Assembly (NCBI GenBank): GCA_902561075.1
Contig: CACEOC010000001.1
Span: forward strand, 1 to 64,000
Source: an uncultured Pelagibacteraceae bacterium
GTDB lineage: Bacteria > Pseudomonadota > Alphaproteobacteria > Pelagibacterales > Pelagibacteraceae
DNA: 64,000 nucleotides
Direction: 5' to 3'
The notes under the pieces: model-generated
The model's database searches: none
Seen by the model: the letters and a program-made list of their open reading frames with translations, nothing else
What the model was told of the DNA's origin: nothing
In this document: positions 41,701 through 50,655 of the stretch, one piece after another
Layout: each line of letters starts with the position of its first letter
Numbering within the stretch: the stretch's first letter is position 1
Translations under genes and position numbers: made by a program

Positions 41701-41946
41701 ATGTTTAAAATTATAATATTATATGAAGTAGTCTTTATTATATTTTGGAATGTTCTCTATTTTGCTAATGGAGATTTCAACTCTTGGGTTGGTGAACAGT
41801 TTTTAGCAGCCCTATACACTTTCTTGTCCACTATGGCTCTTGGTTTAACGGTTGTATATATAATTTATGTTACAGCAAAATTATCTGGATTTTTAGATAA
41901 AATAAGAAGTACAAAAGATCCTAGAAGAGATGTTGGTCACCAATAA
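41701..41946 (+). CDS. Small two-helix membrane protein, unknown
   Basis: An 81-aa protein with two hydrophobic helices (about residues 3-22 and 36-62) and a basic C-terminal tail (KIRSTKDPRRD). No family is recognised. It is last in the ten-gene run and overlaps the convergent DUF952 gene by 26 bases. Real by position and topology. Confidence 0.6.
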   Translation: MFKIIILYEVVFIIFWNVLYFANGDFNSWVGEQFLAALYTFLSTMALGLTVVYIIYVTAKLSGFLDKIRSTKDPRRDVGHQ

Positions 41947-42247
41947 TTTCTTTGCTATCTAAAACGCTTTCTATATCTAATTTAGAATATAAATGTGGAA
42001 ATATTTCTCCATTAGTAGATTGTTCCCAAACGAGTTTCGTTAAAGTGTCTACTTTTAAGATTAATAAAAATAAATTTTTCTGACCCACATAATATTTCTT
42101 TAAAGTCTGATTAACTTGTTCTTTATTAGAAAGATGAATAAAACCATCTTCAATATCACTTTTTGATCCATCCCAGGATTTTTTTTGTTTTAAAATATCC
42201 CACTCTTGTTTTGTGCAAATTTTATAAACATAGTCTATTCTCGTCAT
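41921..42247 (-). CDS. DUF952-family protein
   Basis: A 108-aa protein with the DUF952 marks YKICTKQEWD near the start, DIEDGFIHLSNKEQV near 32, and WEQSTNGEIFPHLYSKL near 75. The conserved histidines in FIHLS and FPHLY suggest a small enzyme or binding fold, but no activity is established. It overlaps the start-proximal AhpD-like gene by 4 bases at its own start, so the pair is translationally coupled. Confidence 0.85.
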   Translation of the reverse strand: MTRIDYVYKICTKQEWDILKQKKSWDGSKSDIEDGFIHLSNKEQVNQTLKKYYVGQKNLFLLILKVDTLTKLVWEQSTNGEIFPHLYSKLDIESVLDSKEIIGDQHLF

Positions 42248-42636
42248 TTAAATTTTTCGTCTAATTCAACTTGATAACCTTCTACTAGTCTATTTGCTTC
42301 GTTGGCCATACCTGTCACAGCGATCATCTCACTTAACATTTCTTTTGTTGCACCTTTTTTAATTGCTGCCGCACTATGTGATCTAATACAATATTCACAA
42401 CCATTTGAAACTGACACAGCAACATAAATTAATTCTTTTGTTACCTCGTCTAAACTACCTTTTTTCATAACTTGCTTCATTGAGCTCCATGTTCTCTCAA
42501 GTGTTTCTGGATCATTTGCAATATATTTCCAAAAATTTGGAACCTCTTCTATCTTTCTAGAACTTTTTATATCTTCGAAAACTTTTTTTACTTTATCTGA
42601 TGCTTCATTTTCATTTATAGGTTTAAAAATTGGCAT
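42244..42636 (-). CDS. AhpD-like carboxymuconolactone decarboxylase-family protein
   Basis: A 130-aa protein with the redox/proton-relay motif CEYCIRSHSAAAIKKGA near residue 80 (CxxC followed by histidine). This is typical of AhpD-type alkylhydroperoxidases rather than true decarboxylases. It would reduce peroxides or other thiol-reactive substrates in the cytoplasm. A perfect AAAGGAGG site precedes the ATG, as at the neighbouring small-protein genes, suggesting high expression. Overlaps the DUF952 gene by 4 bases. Confidence 0.88.
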   Translation of the reverse strand: MPIFKPINENEASDKVKKVFEDIKSSRKIEEVPNFWKYIANDPETLERTWSSMKQVMKKGSLDEVTKELIYVAVSVSNGCEYCIRSHSAAAIKKGATKEMLSEMIAVTGMANEANRLVEGYQVELDEKFK

Positions 42637-42645
42637 ATTCCTCCT

Positions 42646-43449
42646 TTAAATTGCTGGTTTAAGTAATTTAATCATTTGTTTTTTATTTTTTTCATTGTTT
42701 GCGACAATAATATTTCCAGCTTTTTTTGCTTCATCACCATTCCAAGTAGACAATTTACCTCCTGCTGCCTCAATTATAGGAATTAATGGGTGAATATCCC
42801 ATATTTTATTTCCACATTGTAAAACTATATCTATTTTACCTTCCGCTAAATGTGAGTAACTTAATGCATCAAAGCATGGAAACTCTAAAAGTTTTAAAAC
42901 TTTAGGAATTTTTTTCTGTTTATTTAGTGGTAATGCTCCGTGAAATGCACCAGCAACTCTAGCTTTATTAAAATTTACCTTGCTGTTAACTTTTATTCTT
43001 ATTCTTTTTCCATTTTCAAATTTATAGGCAACTTTACTATTACAATTTATGTAGTATTTTTTTAATTCAGGAAAATTTGCCAATCCTAAGATAGGATCAC
43101 CTTTATAGTTTAATGATATCAAATTACTCCATGAAGGGTTCCCAATAACATAGGACCTAGTCCCATCTATTGGGTCTATTACCCAAGAATAATTACTATC
43201 CGATTTTTTTTTTCCAAATTCTTCTCCTATAATTTGATGATTAGGAAATTTTTTTGTTATTTTAGACCTTATAAACCTCTCAAAAGCTTTGTCTGATGAT
43301 GTAACTGGGTCATACCCCCTTCCCTTCAATTTATTAGTCACCTTAAAAGACTTGCTTAATTTCGAGGTATAAAATCTAGTTAATTCCTTGGCTAAATTAT
43401 TGAGGAATTTATAATAGATTTTGTAATTAAACTTTTTTATCTGTGGCAT
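42646..43449 (-). CDS. Inositol-monophosphatase-family phosphatase (HisN-like)
   Basis: A 267-aa protein with the metal motifs GEEFG near residue 77, WVIDPIDGTRSYVIGNP near 89, and IWDIHPLIPIIEAAGGKLSTWNG near 215. The SYVIGNPSW and DIHPLIPII forms are those of the HisN histidinol-phosphatase subgroup rather than classic SuhB. Substrates could be histidinol phosphate or an inositol phosphate; the nearest genes do not decide between them. It is 9 bases upstream of the AhpD-like gene and divergent from the dioxygenase gene. Confidence 0.85.
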   Translation of the reverse strand: MPQIKKFNYKIYYKFLNNLAKELTRFYTSKLSKSFKVTNKLKGRGYDPVTSSDKAFERFIRSKITKKFPNHQIIGEEFGKKKSDSNYSWVIDPIDGTRSYVIGNPSWSNLISLNYKGDPILGLANFPELKKYYINCNSKVAYKFENGKRIRIKVNSKVNFNKARVAGAFHGALPLNKQKKIPKVLKLLEFPCFDALSYSHLAEGKIDIVLQCGNKIWDIHPLIPIIEAAGGKLSTWNGDEAKKAGNIIVANNEKNKKQMIKLLKPAI

Positions 43450-43514
43450 GATAGTTATGTCATACTATTTTATTTATCTTGATAAAAGTTAAATTTTAAA
43501 TAATCCTAGAAATA

Positions 43515-44618
43515 ATGAAGATTGAATTACATAATAATAAAGTATTATTTAATAATGGATCATCATCTAAAGAGATACATCCTTTCTGGTTAAGAGAGAG
43601 GATTAGTAATGAAGAATACTTCGATAATAATACACAACAAAGGAAATTTGATCCAACTTTTTTAAAAACTGATATTTCTATTTTAAGTGTAAAGATTAAT
43701 AATGATCTGCTTGAAATAAACTTTAATGATGGTGTGAATTTTAAATTAGAGATTGATAAAATTATACAAGAATATTCTAGAGATGATTTTTTTATTCAGT
43801 CAATAAAAAAAGAGAAGTGGAAATCTAACTTTGTAAACATTGAAAAATATAATTACACAGATGAACTTTTTGAAAGCAAGACCATGTATGATTTGCTTAT
43901 TAAATTTTACAAATATGGTTTTGTAATTTTTAAAAATGTTCCTACGAATGATAACTTCATAGTAAAATTTGCAAATTCTATTGGTAGTATTAGAAGGACA
44001 AATTTTGGTGAATTTTTTAATGTTAAATCTGTGCCGAAACCAAATGATTTAGCATACACATCTCTACCCCTTGCTCCTCATACAGATAATCCATACCGGA
44101 ATCCTGTTCCATGTATTCAGCTTTTACATTGTATAACCAATGAAGTAAGTGGAGGTTTTTCAACTTTGGTAGATGGTTACACAGTAACTGAAGATCTTAA
44201 AAATGAATTTAAAGAATATTATGACATTCTTACTAAAGTAAAGGTTAAATTTAAATTTATAGACAAGGATGTTATTTTAGAAGGTTGGTCTGAATTAATT
44301 AAGTTAGATGAAAATAAAGAATTTAAACAAGTTAAATTTAGTCCAAGATTAGACTTTGTACCAATTTTAGAAAAAAAAGAACTGGATTTATATTATAAAG
44401 CGAGAAATAAAATATCTGAAATGTATAATTCAGATGAATATAGAATTGAATTTAAACTAACGCCTGGGGATTTATTAATGATGGATAATTATAGATTGTT
44501 ACATGGAAGAACAGAATTTGATACAAATGAAGGAAGTAGATTTCTGCAAGGAGCCTATATTGATTTTGATAGTACAGAAGGTAAATTAAGACACTTAAAA
44601 AGAAAATTTAATTTTTGA
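43515..44618 (+). CDS. Gamma-butyrobetaine dioxygenase-like 2-oxoglutarate/Fe(II) enzyme
   Basis: A 367-aa protein. An N-terminal small domain contains HPFWLRER (the DUF971-like zinc domain of this family, though its usual cysteines are not visible). A TauD-type jelly roll follows, with iron ligands in LAPHTDNPYRNPVP near residue 192 and LLHGRTEF near 335, and a 2-oxoglutarate arginine in EGSRFLQGAYI. Homologs hydroxylate gamma-butyrobetaine to carnitine or trimethyllysine. In marine bacteria such enzymes help use methylated amines. The stop overlaps the next gene's TTG start by 4 bases. Confidence 0.85.
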   Translation: MKIELHNNKVLFNNGSSSKEIHPFWLRERISNEEYFDNNTQQRKFDPTFLKTDISILSVKINNDLLEINFNDGVNFKLEIDKIIQEYSRDDFFIQSIKKEKWKSNFVNIEKYNYTDELFESKTMYDLLIKFYKYGFVIFKNVPTNDNFIVKFANSIGSIRRTNFGEFFNVKSVPKPNDLAYTSLPLAPHTDNPYRNPVPCIQLLHCITNEVSGGFSTLVDGYTVTEDLKNEFKEYYDILTKVKVKFKFIDKDVILEGWSELIKLDENKEFKQVKFSPRLDFVPILEKKELDLYYKARNKISEMYNSDEYRIEFKLTPGDLLMMDNYRLLHGRTEFDTNEGSRFLQGAYIDFDSTEGKLRHLKRKFNF

Positions 44619-45481
44619 CAATTAAAGATACACTTGTTGCATCATTAGTCCCAATTTTTTTAGGTTTTGGTTTTGTAATAGCTAAACCTGCTATGGATGA
44701 TTTTCCTCCAATACTTCTAATGGGTTTGAGATTCACATTTGCAGCATCCATTTTGATATGGTGGTTTCCGATACCTAAGGGGTATCTTGTAAAAATTTTC
44801 ATTGCATCTTTAGTTGCTAATACAATTCAATATAGTGTCACTTATAGTGGATTAAATTTAATAGATGCCTCTGCAGCTGTTTTATTAGTACAAACAGAGG
44901 TTCCATTTGGAGTTTTGTTTGCATACTTTATGCTTAAAGAAAAACCAACAATAAGAAGTTTAATAGGAATATTTATAGCTTTTATTGGTGTGTATATTTT
45001 AACTGGCTCACCAAGTTTAGATGGTAAATTTATAGGAATTTTTCTTACTATATTAGGATCGGGTATTTGGGCATTAGGCCAAGTTTTAGTAAAGCCTTTA
45101 AGTAAAGAATTAAACCCTTTAACTTTAGTTGCATGGCTAGCCCTTTTTTCTGGACCTATATTAATATTAATGTCAAATATTTTCGACGGAAACTCCATAA
45201 ATTATATTAAATCTGCAAACATGGACTCTTGGATAATTGCGATTTATTTAGGTTTCTTTATGCAACCTATTACTTATGGATGTTTTTACTATGTATTAAA
45301 AAATAATCCTCTTTATAAAGTTTTGCCTATTGTAACAATGGGTATTCCACTAACTGGCCTACTAGCAGCAATATTTCTACTTAAAGAAAGTCCGACCACT
45401 GAATTATATGTAGGAGGATCAATAATTTTGTTGGGTGTTATTTTGATTGTTTATACAAAAAAAGGAAAGAAGATCACTTAA
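44615..45481 (+). CDS. EamA/DMT-superfamily transporter
   Basis: A 288-aa protein with ten predicted helices in two EamA repeats (each with a glycine-rich first helix and a hydrophobic third helix such as LLVQTEVPFGVLFAYF). The start is TTG, overlapping the stop of the dioxygenase gene in the sequence TTGA, a typical coupled arrangement. Such transporters usually export amino acids or amine metabolites. A link with betaine or carnitine metabolism is suggested only by the overlap. Confidence 0.88.
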   Translation: MTIKDTLVASLVPIFLGFGFVIAKPAMDDFPPILLMGLRFTFAASILIWWFPIPKGYLVKIFIASLVANTIQYSVTYSGLNLIDASAAVLLVQTEVPFGVLFAYFMLKEKPTIRSLIGIFIAFIGVYILTGSPSLDGKFIGIFLTILGSGIWALGQVLVKPLSKELNPLTLVAWLALFSGPILILMSNIFDGNSINYIKSANMDSWIIAIYLGFFMQPITYGCFYYVLKNNPLYKVLPIVTMGIPLTGLLAAIFLLKESPTTELYVGGSIILLGVILIVYTKKGKKIT

Positions 45482-46185
45482 CCAAATTTTTGTAAGACAG
45501 GGAAAATTTCTAAAAGAAAATAACCTATAATTTGTAATTGGTTTGTAATTATTAATATACCAGTTATTAATAAAAGTGATCCTCCTATTCTGTTTATTAT
45601 TACCATCTTTTGTTTAAGATTTTTTGAAACTAGCATAAATTTTTGGATTAAATATCCTGAAAATATAAATGGTAAAGCTAATCCAATAGAATAAAAACTT
45701 AAGAGCATTATACCTTTTGGAAGACTGTCTGTAGTAGATGCATATATTAAAATTGACCCAAGTATTGGCCCTATACATGGGGTCCATCCAAATGCAAATG
45801 CCATACCTATTAGAATTGGTGCAAGCAATCCTTTATTACTAGTTGATTGAATTCTTTTTTCATAATTTAAAAATTTAATATTTATTATTCCAATAATATG
45901 AAGTGAAAATATAATTATCACTACGCCAGCAAAAATTCTCAATTCTATTGAATTCTTAAGTAATAATTGTCCAATAAAAGATGCAGCAGCACCAAATATT
46001 ATAAATACTATTGAGAAGCCTAAAGTAAATAAAATTATAGGAAGTAAATTTGTATTTTTTTTCTCTAGTATTTCATCCAAAGTGCTACCGGATATATAAG
46101 CTATATAACCTGGTATTAGAGGTAAAACACATGGAGATAAAAAACTTATTACCCCAGCACCTAAAGCAAATAATATTTCTAACAT
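45478..46185 (-). CDS. ccdA: CcdA-type thiol:disulfide transmembrane protein
   Basis: A 235-aa, six-helix protein from the ATG at 46185. The ORF track adds 13 residues that lie within ppc and match nothing. Redox cysteines are in SFLSPCVLPLIPGY near residue 17 and GWTPCIGPILGSIL near 135. CcdA moves electrons from cytoplasmic thioredoxin to periplasmic thiols for cytochrome c assembly. Its start lies two bases beyond the ppc stop, on the same strand. No cytochrome c assembly partner is adjacent. Confidence 0.92.
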   Translation of the reverse strand: MLEILFALGAGVISFLSPCVLPLIPGYIAYISGSTLDEILEKKNTNLLPIILFTLGFSIVFIIFGAAASFIGQLLLKNSIELRIFAGVVIIIFSLHIIGIINIKFLNYEKRIQSTSNKGLLAPILIGMAFAFGWTPCIGPILGSILIYASTTDSLPKGIMLLSFYSIGLALPFIFSGYLIQKFMLVSKNLKQKMVIINRIGGSLLLITGILIITNQLQIIGYFLLEIFPVLQKFG

Positions 46186-46186
46186 A

Positions 46187-48874
46187 TTAGCCAGTATTTT
46201 TAATTGCTGCTGATATTCCGGCAATACTAGTCATTAACGCATCATTAAGCTCATTTTTCGCATCTTTTTTTAACTTTTTATTAGATAATTTGCTCATTAC
46301 TACTGCTTGAAGAACATTTAGCACTTCAGAGTATATGTTTCTGACTATAGCAGGGCTTCTAAAACTCTTTCTCTGTTTTAATATTTCAATTGGGGTAACA
46401 TCGTGATTAAGTTTTTTTACTGCTTCAAATTGAAATCTTAATTTTTTACCTACTCTCTTTAAAGACGCATCGGCTAAATTATTTTCGTAAACTCTTGAAA
46501 TCTCAGGATCAACTTTTGATAACACCATGTCAAGTAAGTCCATAGTTGAATTAAAATATGGCCAGTTTTTTTCCATATCAGTTAAAGTCTTTTTAAATGT
46601 TTTAATTGACGAGTATCTTAATGCCTCTGCTGTACCAAGCCAAGCTGGGAGCATTAGTCTTATTTGTGTCCAGGCAAAAACCCATGGAATTGCTCTTAAA
46701 CCTTTAATACTGTCTACATTTTTTCTTTTGGAAGGTCTAGATCCAATAGAAAGTTTTCCTAAAGCCATGTGTGGTGTAACTGTTTTAAAATATCTTATAA
46801 ATTCTGAATTAGGGGTTATATTTTTTCTATATGAACTAGTAGATATCTCTGACATTTTTTGTATTAAGCTTCTCCATTTAGTTTTTGGTAGTGGAGGAGG
46901 ATTTAGTGTTGCTTGCATAACTGATCCAATATAACTACATAAATTATATTTTGCCAAAGGTTCGTAACCATATTTTTGTTGAATTACTTCACCTTGATCG
47001 GTAATCCTAATTTTTCCATTAACAGATCCGGGTGGTTGAGATCTTAATGTTGCCTGTATAGGTCCGCCACCTCTTCCAGCTGAACCTCCCCTTCCATGGA
47101 AAAAGGTTACATCTATTTTAAATTTTTTAGCTAACTTTAAAACATCTTCCTGTAATTTATATTGATGCCAACTAGCAGATAATTTACCAGCATCTTTACT
47201 TGAATCAGAATAACCTATCATAATCTCTTGTTTATTATTTACCAATTTTTTGTACCATTTTAGTTTAAACAAACTGTTCATAATTGGTTTAGCGTTTATC
47301 AAATCATCTAAAGTTTCAAATAATGGGACAACCCTTAATTTACTTTGTATATTAGCTTCTTTTTGTAAAAGCATTACCGTTAATATGTCAGAGGCACTTG
47401 AGGTCATTGAAATTACATAGGCGCCTAAACACTCTTTAGGTTGACTTGCCAAAACTTTAAAAGTTGACCAAACTTCTTTATTTTCTTTATTCTTAAAAGA
47501 AAAATTATTTATAAAATTTTTACTTTTTATTTTTTTGGATAAAAAAGACATTTTTTTGTCTTCACTCCAAGAATTGTAATTCTCTCTATATTTTTTTCTT
47601 ACAATTTCATTTATTAATTGTGAGTGCCTAGAAGACTCTTGTCTAATATCTAATCTTGCTAAGTTGATACCAAAACATTTGGCTCTTCTCATTAAATCTA
47701 AAAGCTCTCCACTAGCAATATTTTCGCTTTGATTTTGCTCTAATGACTCTCTAACATATCTAAGAGGTTTTAATATCTCCTCTCTAGTAGAAATAAGTTT
47801 TTTTTCATCCAATGGAACGTTATTAACAAGATGTTGCTCGATAGATCTATGCGTTTTACGGATTTTATCTCTTAGAGGTCTTAAATATACCCTGTAAGGT
47901 TCATATGACTTACCTGCAATTTTACGAATTTTATTTGAACAATTCTGCATAGAGTAAGATCTAATTAATTTTGTAAGAGATTTTTCGTATAATTTAGCAG
48001 CTTCCCATCTTGATAATAAAATTACCTCTTTTGTTACTGCTGATGTTACATAAGGATTTCCATCTCTATCTCCACCCATCCATGATCCAAACTCGATAGG
48101 ATTAAAGTTTTTTGGTAAGCCTCTACCCATATTTTTAACAAATATTTGATTTAATCTTCTATAAACTTTTGGAATGGTTTCCCATAAACTGTCCTCTATT
48201 ATCGCAAGTCCCCATCTTGCCTCCTCTGAGGGTGTAGGTTTCGATCTTTTTAATTCGTCAGTATTCCATATGATAGTGATTTCATCATACATTTTTTTGT
48301 CTAAAATTTTAATTTTTGAAGGATAATTTTTTAATAAATTTCTTTGTTCTAATATTTCGGTCAGTGTATGATATTTTTGTATTAAAGTTCTTCTTTTTAC
48401 CTCGGTTGGGTGGGCTGTTAATACTATTCCGATATTCAATTTTTTTGCAACATTATATATTTTATTATTTGATATTTTTTTATTTCGGAAAAAATTTTCA
48501 AATATCTCTTCAATAAAAATATTTTTAAGTTTTTTATCTTTTAACGTATTTTCGTAAATATCAAGTGTTCTTGAAGCATCAATTGACTCTGCTAAATTAT
48601 ATAAGTTCATAAAATGATTATAAGCTCTTGTTAATTTAAACAAATTTTTTGGATTACATTTTTTTATTTCTTTTGAAATCTTGTTGAACGGATCTTTCTG
48701 ATTTCTATTTGCAATATTAGCTTTTGATAATAGTCGAGTTTTTTCCACTAAATCAAAGAATTTTTTTCCTTCTTGGTCTTTAATGACTCTTCCTAGTATA
48801 TTCCCTAAATACCTTACATCATCTCTTAAAGATTTTGTTGGAATTCTTTCGTAATATAAATCTCTCTTAAGCAT
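46187..48874 (-). CDS. ppc: Phosphoenolpyruvate carboxylase
   Basis: An 895-aa enzyme, full family length. Catalytic marks are VLTAHPTEVKRRT near residue 152 (His), GSWMGGDRDGNP near 265, GYSDSSKDAGKLSA near 552, FFHGRGGSAGRGGGP near 590, and the invariant C-terminal NTG. It adds bicarbonate to PEP to form oxaloacetate, the anaplerotic feed of the TCA cycle. Nothing in the sequence shows specific regulation. The ccdA gene follows immediately on the same strand. Confidence 0.97.
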   Translation of the reverse strand: MLKRDLYYERIPTKSLRDDVRYLGNILGRVIKDQEGKKFFDLVEKTRLLSKANIANRNQKDPFNKISKEIKKCNPKNLFKLTRAYNHFMNLYNLAESIDASRTLDIYENTLKDKKLKNIFIEEIFENFFRNKKISNNKIYNVAKKLNIGIVLTAHPTEVKRRTLIQKYHTLTEILEQRNLLKNYPSKIKILDKKMYDEITIIWNTDELKRSKPTPSEEARWGLAIIEDSLWETIPKVYRRLNQIFVKNMGRGLPKNFNPIEFGSWMGGDRDGNPYVTSAVTKEVILLSRWEAAKLYEKSLTKLIRSYSMQNCSNKIRKIAGKSYEPYRVYLRPLRDKIRKTHRSIEQHLVNNVPLDEKKLISTREEILKPLRYVRESLEQNQSENIASGELLDLMRRAKCFGINLARLDIRQESSRHSQLINEIVRKKYRENYNSWSEDKKMSFLSKKIKSKNFINNFSFKNKENKEVWSTFKVLASQPKECLGAYVISMTSSASDILTVMLLQKEANIQSKLRVVPLFETLDDLINAKPIMNSLFKLKWYKKLVNNKQEIMIGYSDSSKDAGKLSASWHQYKLQEDVLKLAKKFKIDVTFFHGRGGSAGRGGGPIQATLRSQPPGSVNGKIRITDQGEVIQQKYGYEPLAKYNLCSYIGSVMQATLNPPPLPKTKWRSLIQKMSEISTSSYRKNITPNSEFIRYFKTVTPHMALGKLSIGSRPSKRKNVDSIKGLRAIPWVFAWTQIRLMLPAWLGTAEALRYSSIKTFKKTLTDMEKNWPYFNSTMDLLDMVLSKVDPEISRVYENNLADASLKRVGKKLRFQFEAVKKLNHDVTPIEILKQRKSFRSPAIVRNIYSEVLNVLQAVVMSKLSNKKLKKDAKNELNDALMTSIAGISAAIKNTG

Positions 48875-48925
48875 TATTAGTATACATATTACGTTTTAAA
48901 AAAATCTTCTATAGGCGATTTTGTA

Positions 48926-49768
48926 TTAAATTTTTATCACTTTATGTGTTTGGGTGCCTAATTTATCAATTCCTAATACAACAGTTTCTCCACCTTTTAA
49001 AAATCGAGGCGGTTTCATATTTTCACCTACTCCGGGTGGTGTACCTGTACAACAAATATCTCCAGGGTATAAAGTCATACAATGACTCATATATGATACT
49101 AGTTCCTCAATTTTAAAAATCATTTGATTAGTATTACCTTTTTGCATTCTTTCATTATTTACATCTAAGTACATATTAAGGTTTTGAAAATCACTCACTT
49201 CATCTTTGGTAAGTATATAAGGTCCAATTGGTCCAAAAGTATCAAAACCTTTTCCTTTATCCCAAGTTAGTCCTCTTTTTTTTTGAAAATTTCTTTCACT
49301 TACATCGTTTACTAAAAAAAATCCTAATACATATTTTAAAGCCTCATTTTCTGGAATGTATTTTGCTTTTTTACCGATAACGAATCCTAATTCTACCTCC
49401 CAATCAGTATGTTCTGATCCTTTAGGAATTTCGATATCGTCATTGGGACCACAGACACAATTTGTAAATTTTGAAAAAATGATTGGTTCATCTGGAATTG
49501 GTAAATTTTGTTCTAAAGCATGATCTTTAAAATTTAATCCAATACCTAAAAATTTTGAAGGATTTCCAACACAAGGACCCATTCTTAAATCTGGATTTAT
49601 TTCTGTTAAATCATTTATATTTATTGAATTAATTTTATCTATTGTTTCAAAATTTAATGTTTTTGGATTTAAATCAGATATTATTGTAGATAGATCTCTT
49701 ATTGTATTGTCTTTATCAATAATTGCAGGTTTTTCTAAACCAGGCTCTCCTACTCGACATAATTTCAT
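48926..49768 (-). CDS. Fumarylacetoacetate hydrolase-family protein
   Basis: A 280-aa protein with FLGIGLNFKDHALEQ near residue 73, the acidic metal ligands in TDWEVELGFVIGKKA near 120, NDVSERNFQ near 153, and GDICCTGTPPGVGENM near 235. FAH-family enzymes hydrolyse or decarboxylate acylpyruvates; the closest look is to 2,4-diketo-3-deoxy-L-fuconate hydrolases. It lies 2 bases after the ROK kinase gene, in the inositol-like cluster, so a diketo acid from sugar or inositol breakdown is a reasonable substrate class. Confidence 0.87.
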   Translation of the reverse strand: MKLCRVGEPGLEKPAIIDKDNTIRDLSTIISDLNPKTLNFETIDKINSININDLTEINPDLRMGPCVGNPSKFLGIGLNFKDHALEQNLPIPDEPIIFSKFTNCVCGPNDDIEIPKGSEHTDWEVELGFVIGKKAKYIPENEALKYVLGFFLVNDVSERNFQKKRGLTWDKGKGFDTFGPIGPYILTKDEVSDFQNLNMYLDVNNERMQKGNTNQMIFKIEELVSYMSHCMTLYPGDICCTGTPPGVGENMKPPRFLKGGETVVLGIDKLGTQTHKVIKI

Positions 49769-49770
49769 AA

Positions 49771-50655
49771 TTAATAATACACTCTATCTGATAAATTTGC
49801 AGCTCCTCTGACGCCGCTAGCATCTCCATATTTTGGTTTTAGAAATTTTGTATTTAATCTCTTTACTTTTAAAAATTTCATTAACAAATTCTTAATTTTG
49901 TTAAGAAATTTTATTTCATTAGATAATCCACCTCCAAAAACTATAGCATCAGGATCTAAAATATAAATTATATTAACTAACGATCTAGCTAATCTTATTT
50001 GAAAATCAGAAATTAATTTTTTCGTATTTTTATTTTGTTTATTAAATATCTGTTTAGCTGTTAGTTTATTTTTAATTAATTTTTCAATACCGTTGCCTGA
50101 TATAAATTTTTCAATTTTCATATTTTTAATATTTTTTTTAATTAGATTTTTGTCGTTTAAACTTCCAAATATAGGTAATGGCATATGCCCCCATTCGCCT
50201 GTTAAGTTATTTGATCCTTTTAAAATTTTCTTGTTAATTACTATCCCGCCTCCAGTTCCTGAGCCTAGAATTATTCCAAAAACGATTTTAAACTTTTTTG
50301 CAGATCCATTTAAGGATTCTGAATATGCAAAACAATTAGCATCATTTTCACAAGGCACCTGTCTTTTTAGACTTTTTATTAAATCTTTATTTAATTTTTT
50401 ATTGTTTAACCATGTTGCATTTGTTGAGTTTTTTAATAAACCTGTGTTAGCATCTATAGAACCTGGATGACAAACCCCAACTTTTAATTTTTTTTTAAAT
50501 TTTTTATCAAGACCGCGAATATTTAATTTTATATCTGAAATAACTGTTTTATAACTTTTGGGAGTTGATATCCTTTTTTTAAATATAACTTTATTTTTTT
50601 TATCAAGAACAATAAATTCGATTTTAGTAGCTCCTATATCAACTCCGACACGCAT
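49771..50655 (-). CDS. ROK-family sugar kinase lacking the zinc motif
   Basis: A 294-aa sugar kinase with the ATP loop MRVGVDIGATKIEF, CENDANCFAYSES near residue 104 (catalytic Asp region), GIILGSGTGGGIVINKKI near 127, and GEWGHMPLPIFGS near 153. ROK kinases normally continue with a CxCGxxGC zinc site; here this segment is NDKNLIKKNIKNMKIE with no cysteines. Sugar specificity is unknown. Its stop lies 2 bases from the FAH gene and its start is next to a Gfo/Idh gene (no gap). In this cluster it could supply the kinase step that IolC performs elsewhere. Confidence 0.85.
   Translation of the reverse strand: MRVGVDIGATKIEFIVLDKKNKVIFKKRISTPKSYKTVISDIKLNIRGLDKKFKKKLKVGVCHPGSIDANTGLLKNSTNATWLNNKKLNKDLIKSLKRQVPCENDANCFAYSESLNGSAKKFKIVFGIILGSGTGGGIVINKKILKGSNNLTGEWGHMPLPIFGSLNDKNLIKKNIKNMKIEKFISGNGIEKLIKNKLTAKQIFNKQNKNTKKLISDFQIRLARSLVNIIYILDPDAIVFGGGLSNEIKFLNKIKNLLMKFLKVKRLNTKFLKPKYGDASGVRGAANLSDRVYY

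Noticed and set aside
46527-46934. 135-aa plus-strand ORF inside ppc
   Set aside because: Antisense shadow of a strongly conserved gene, with no start signal or recognisable domain.
50093-50470. 125-aa plus-strand ORF inside the ROK kinase gene
   Set aside because: Shadow ORF; the opposite strand encodes an intact kinase.
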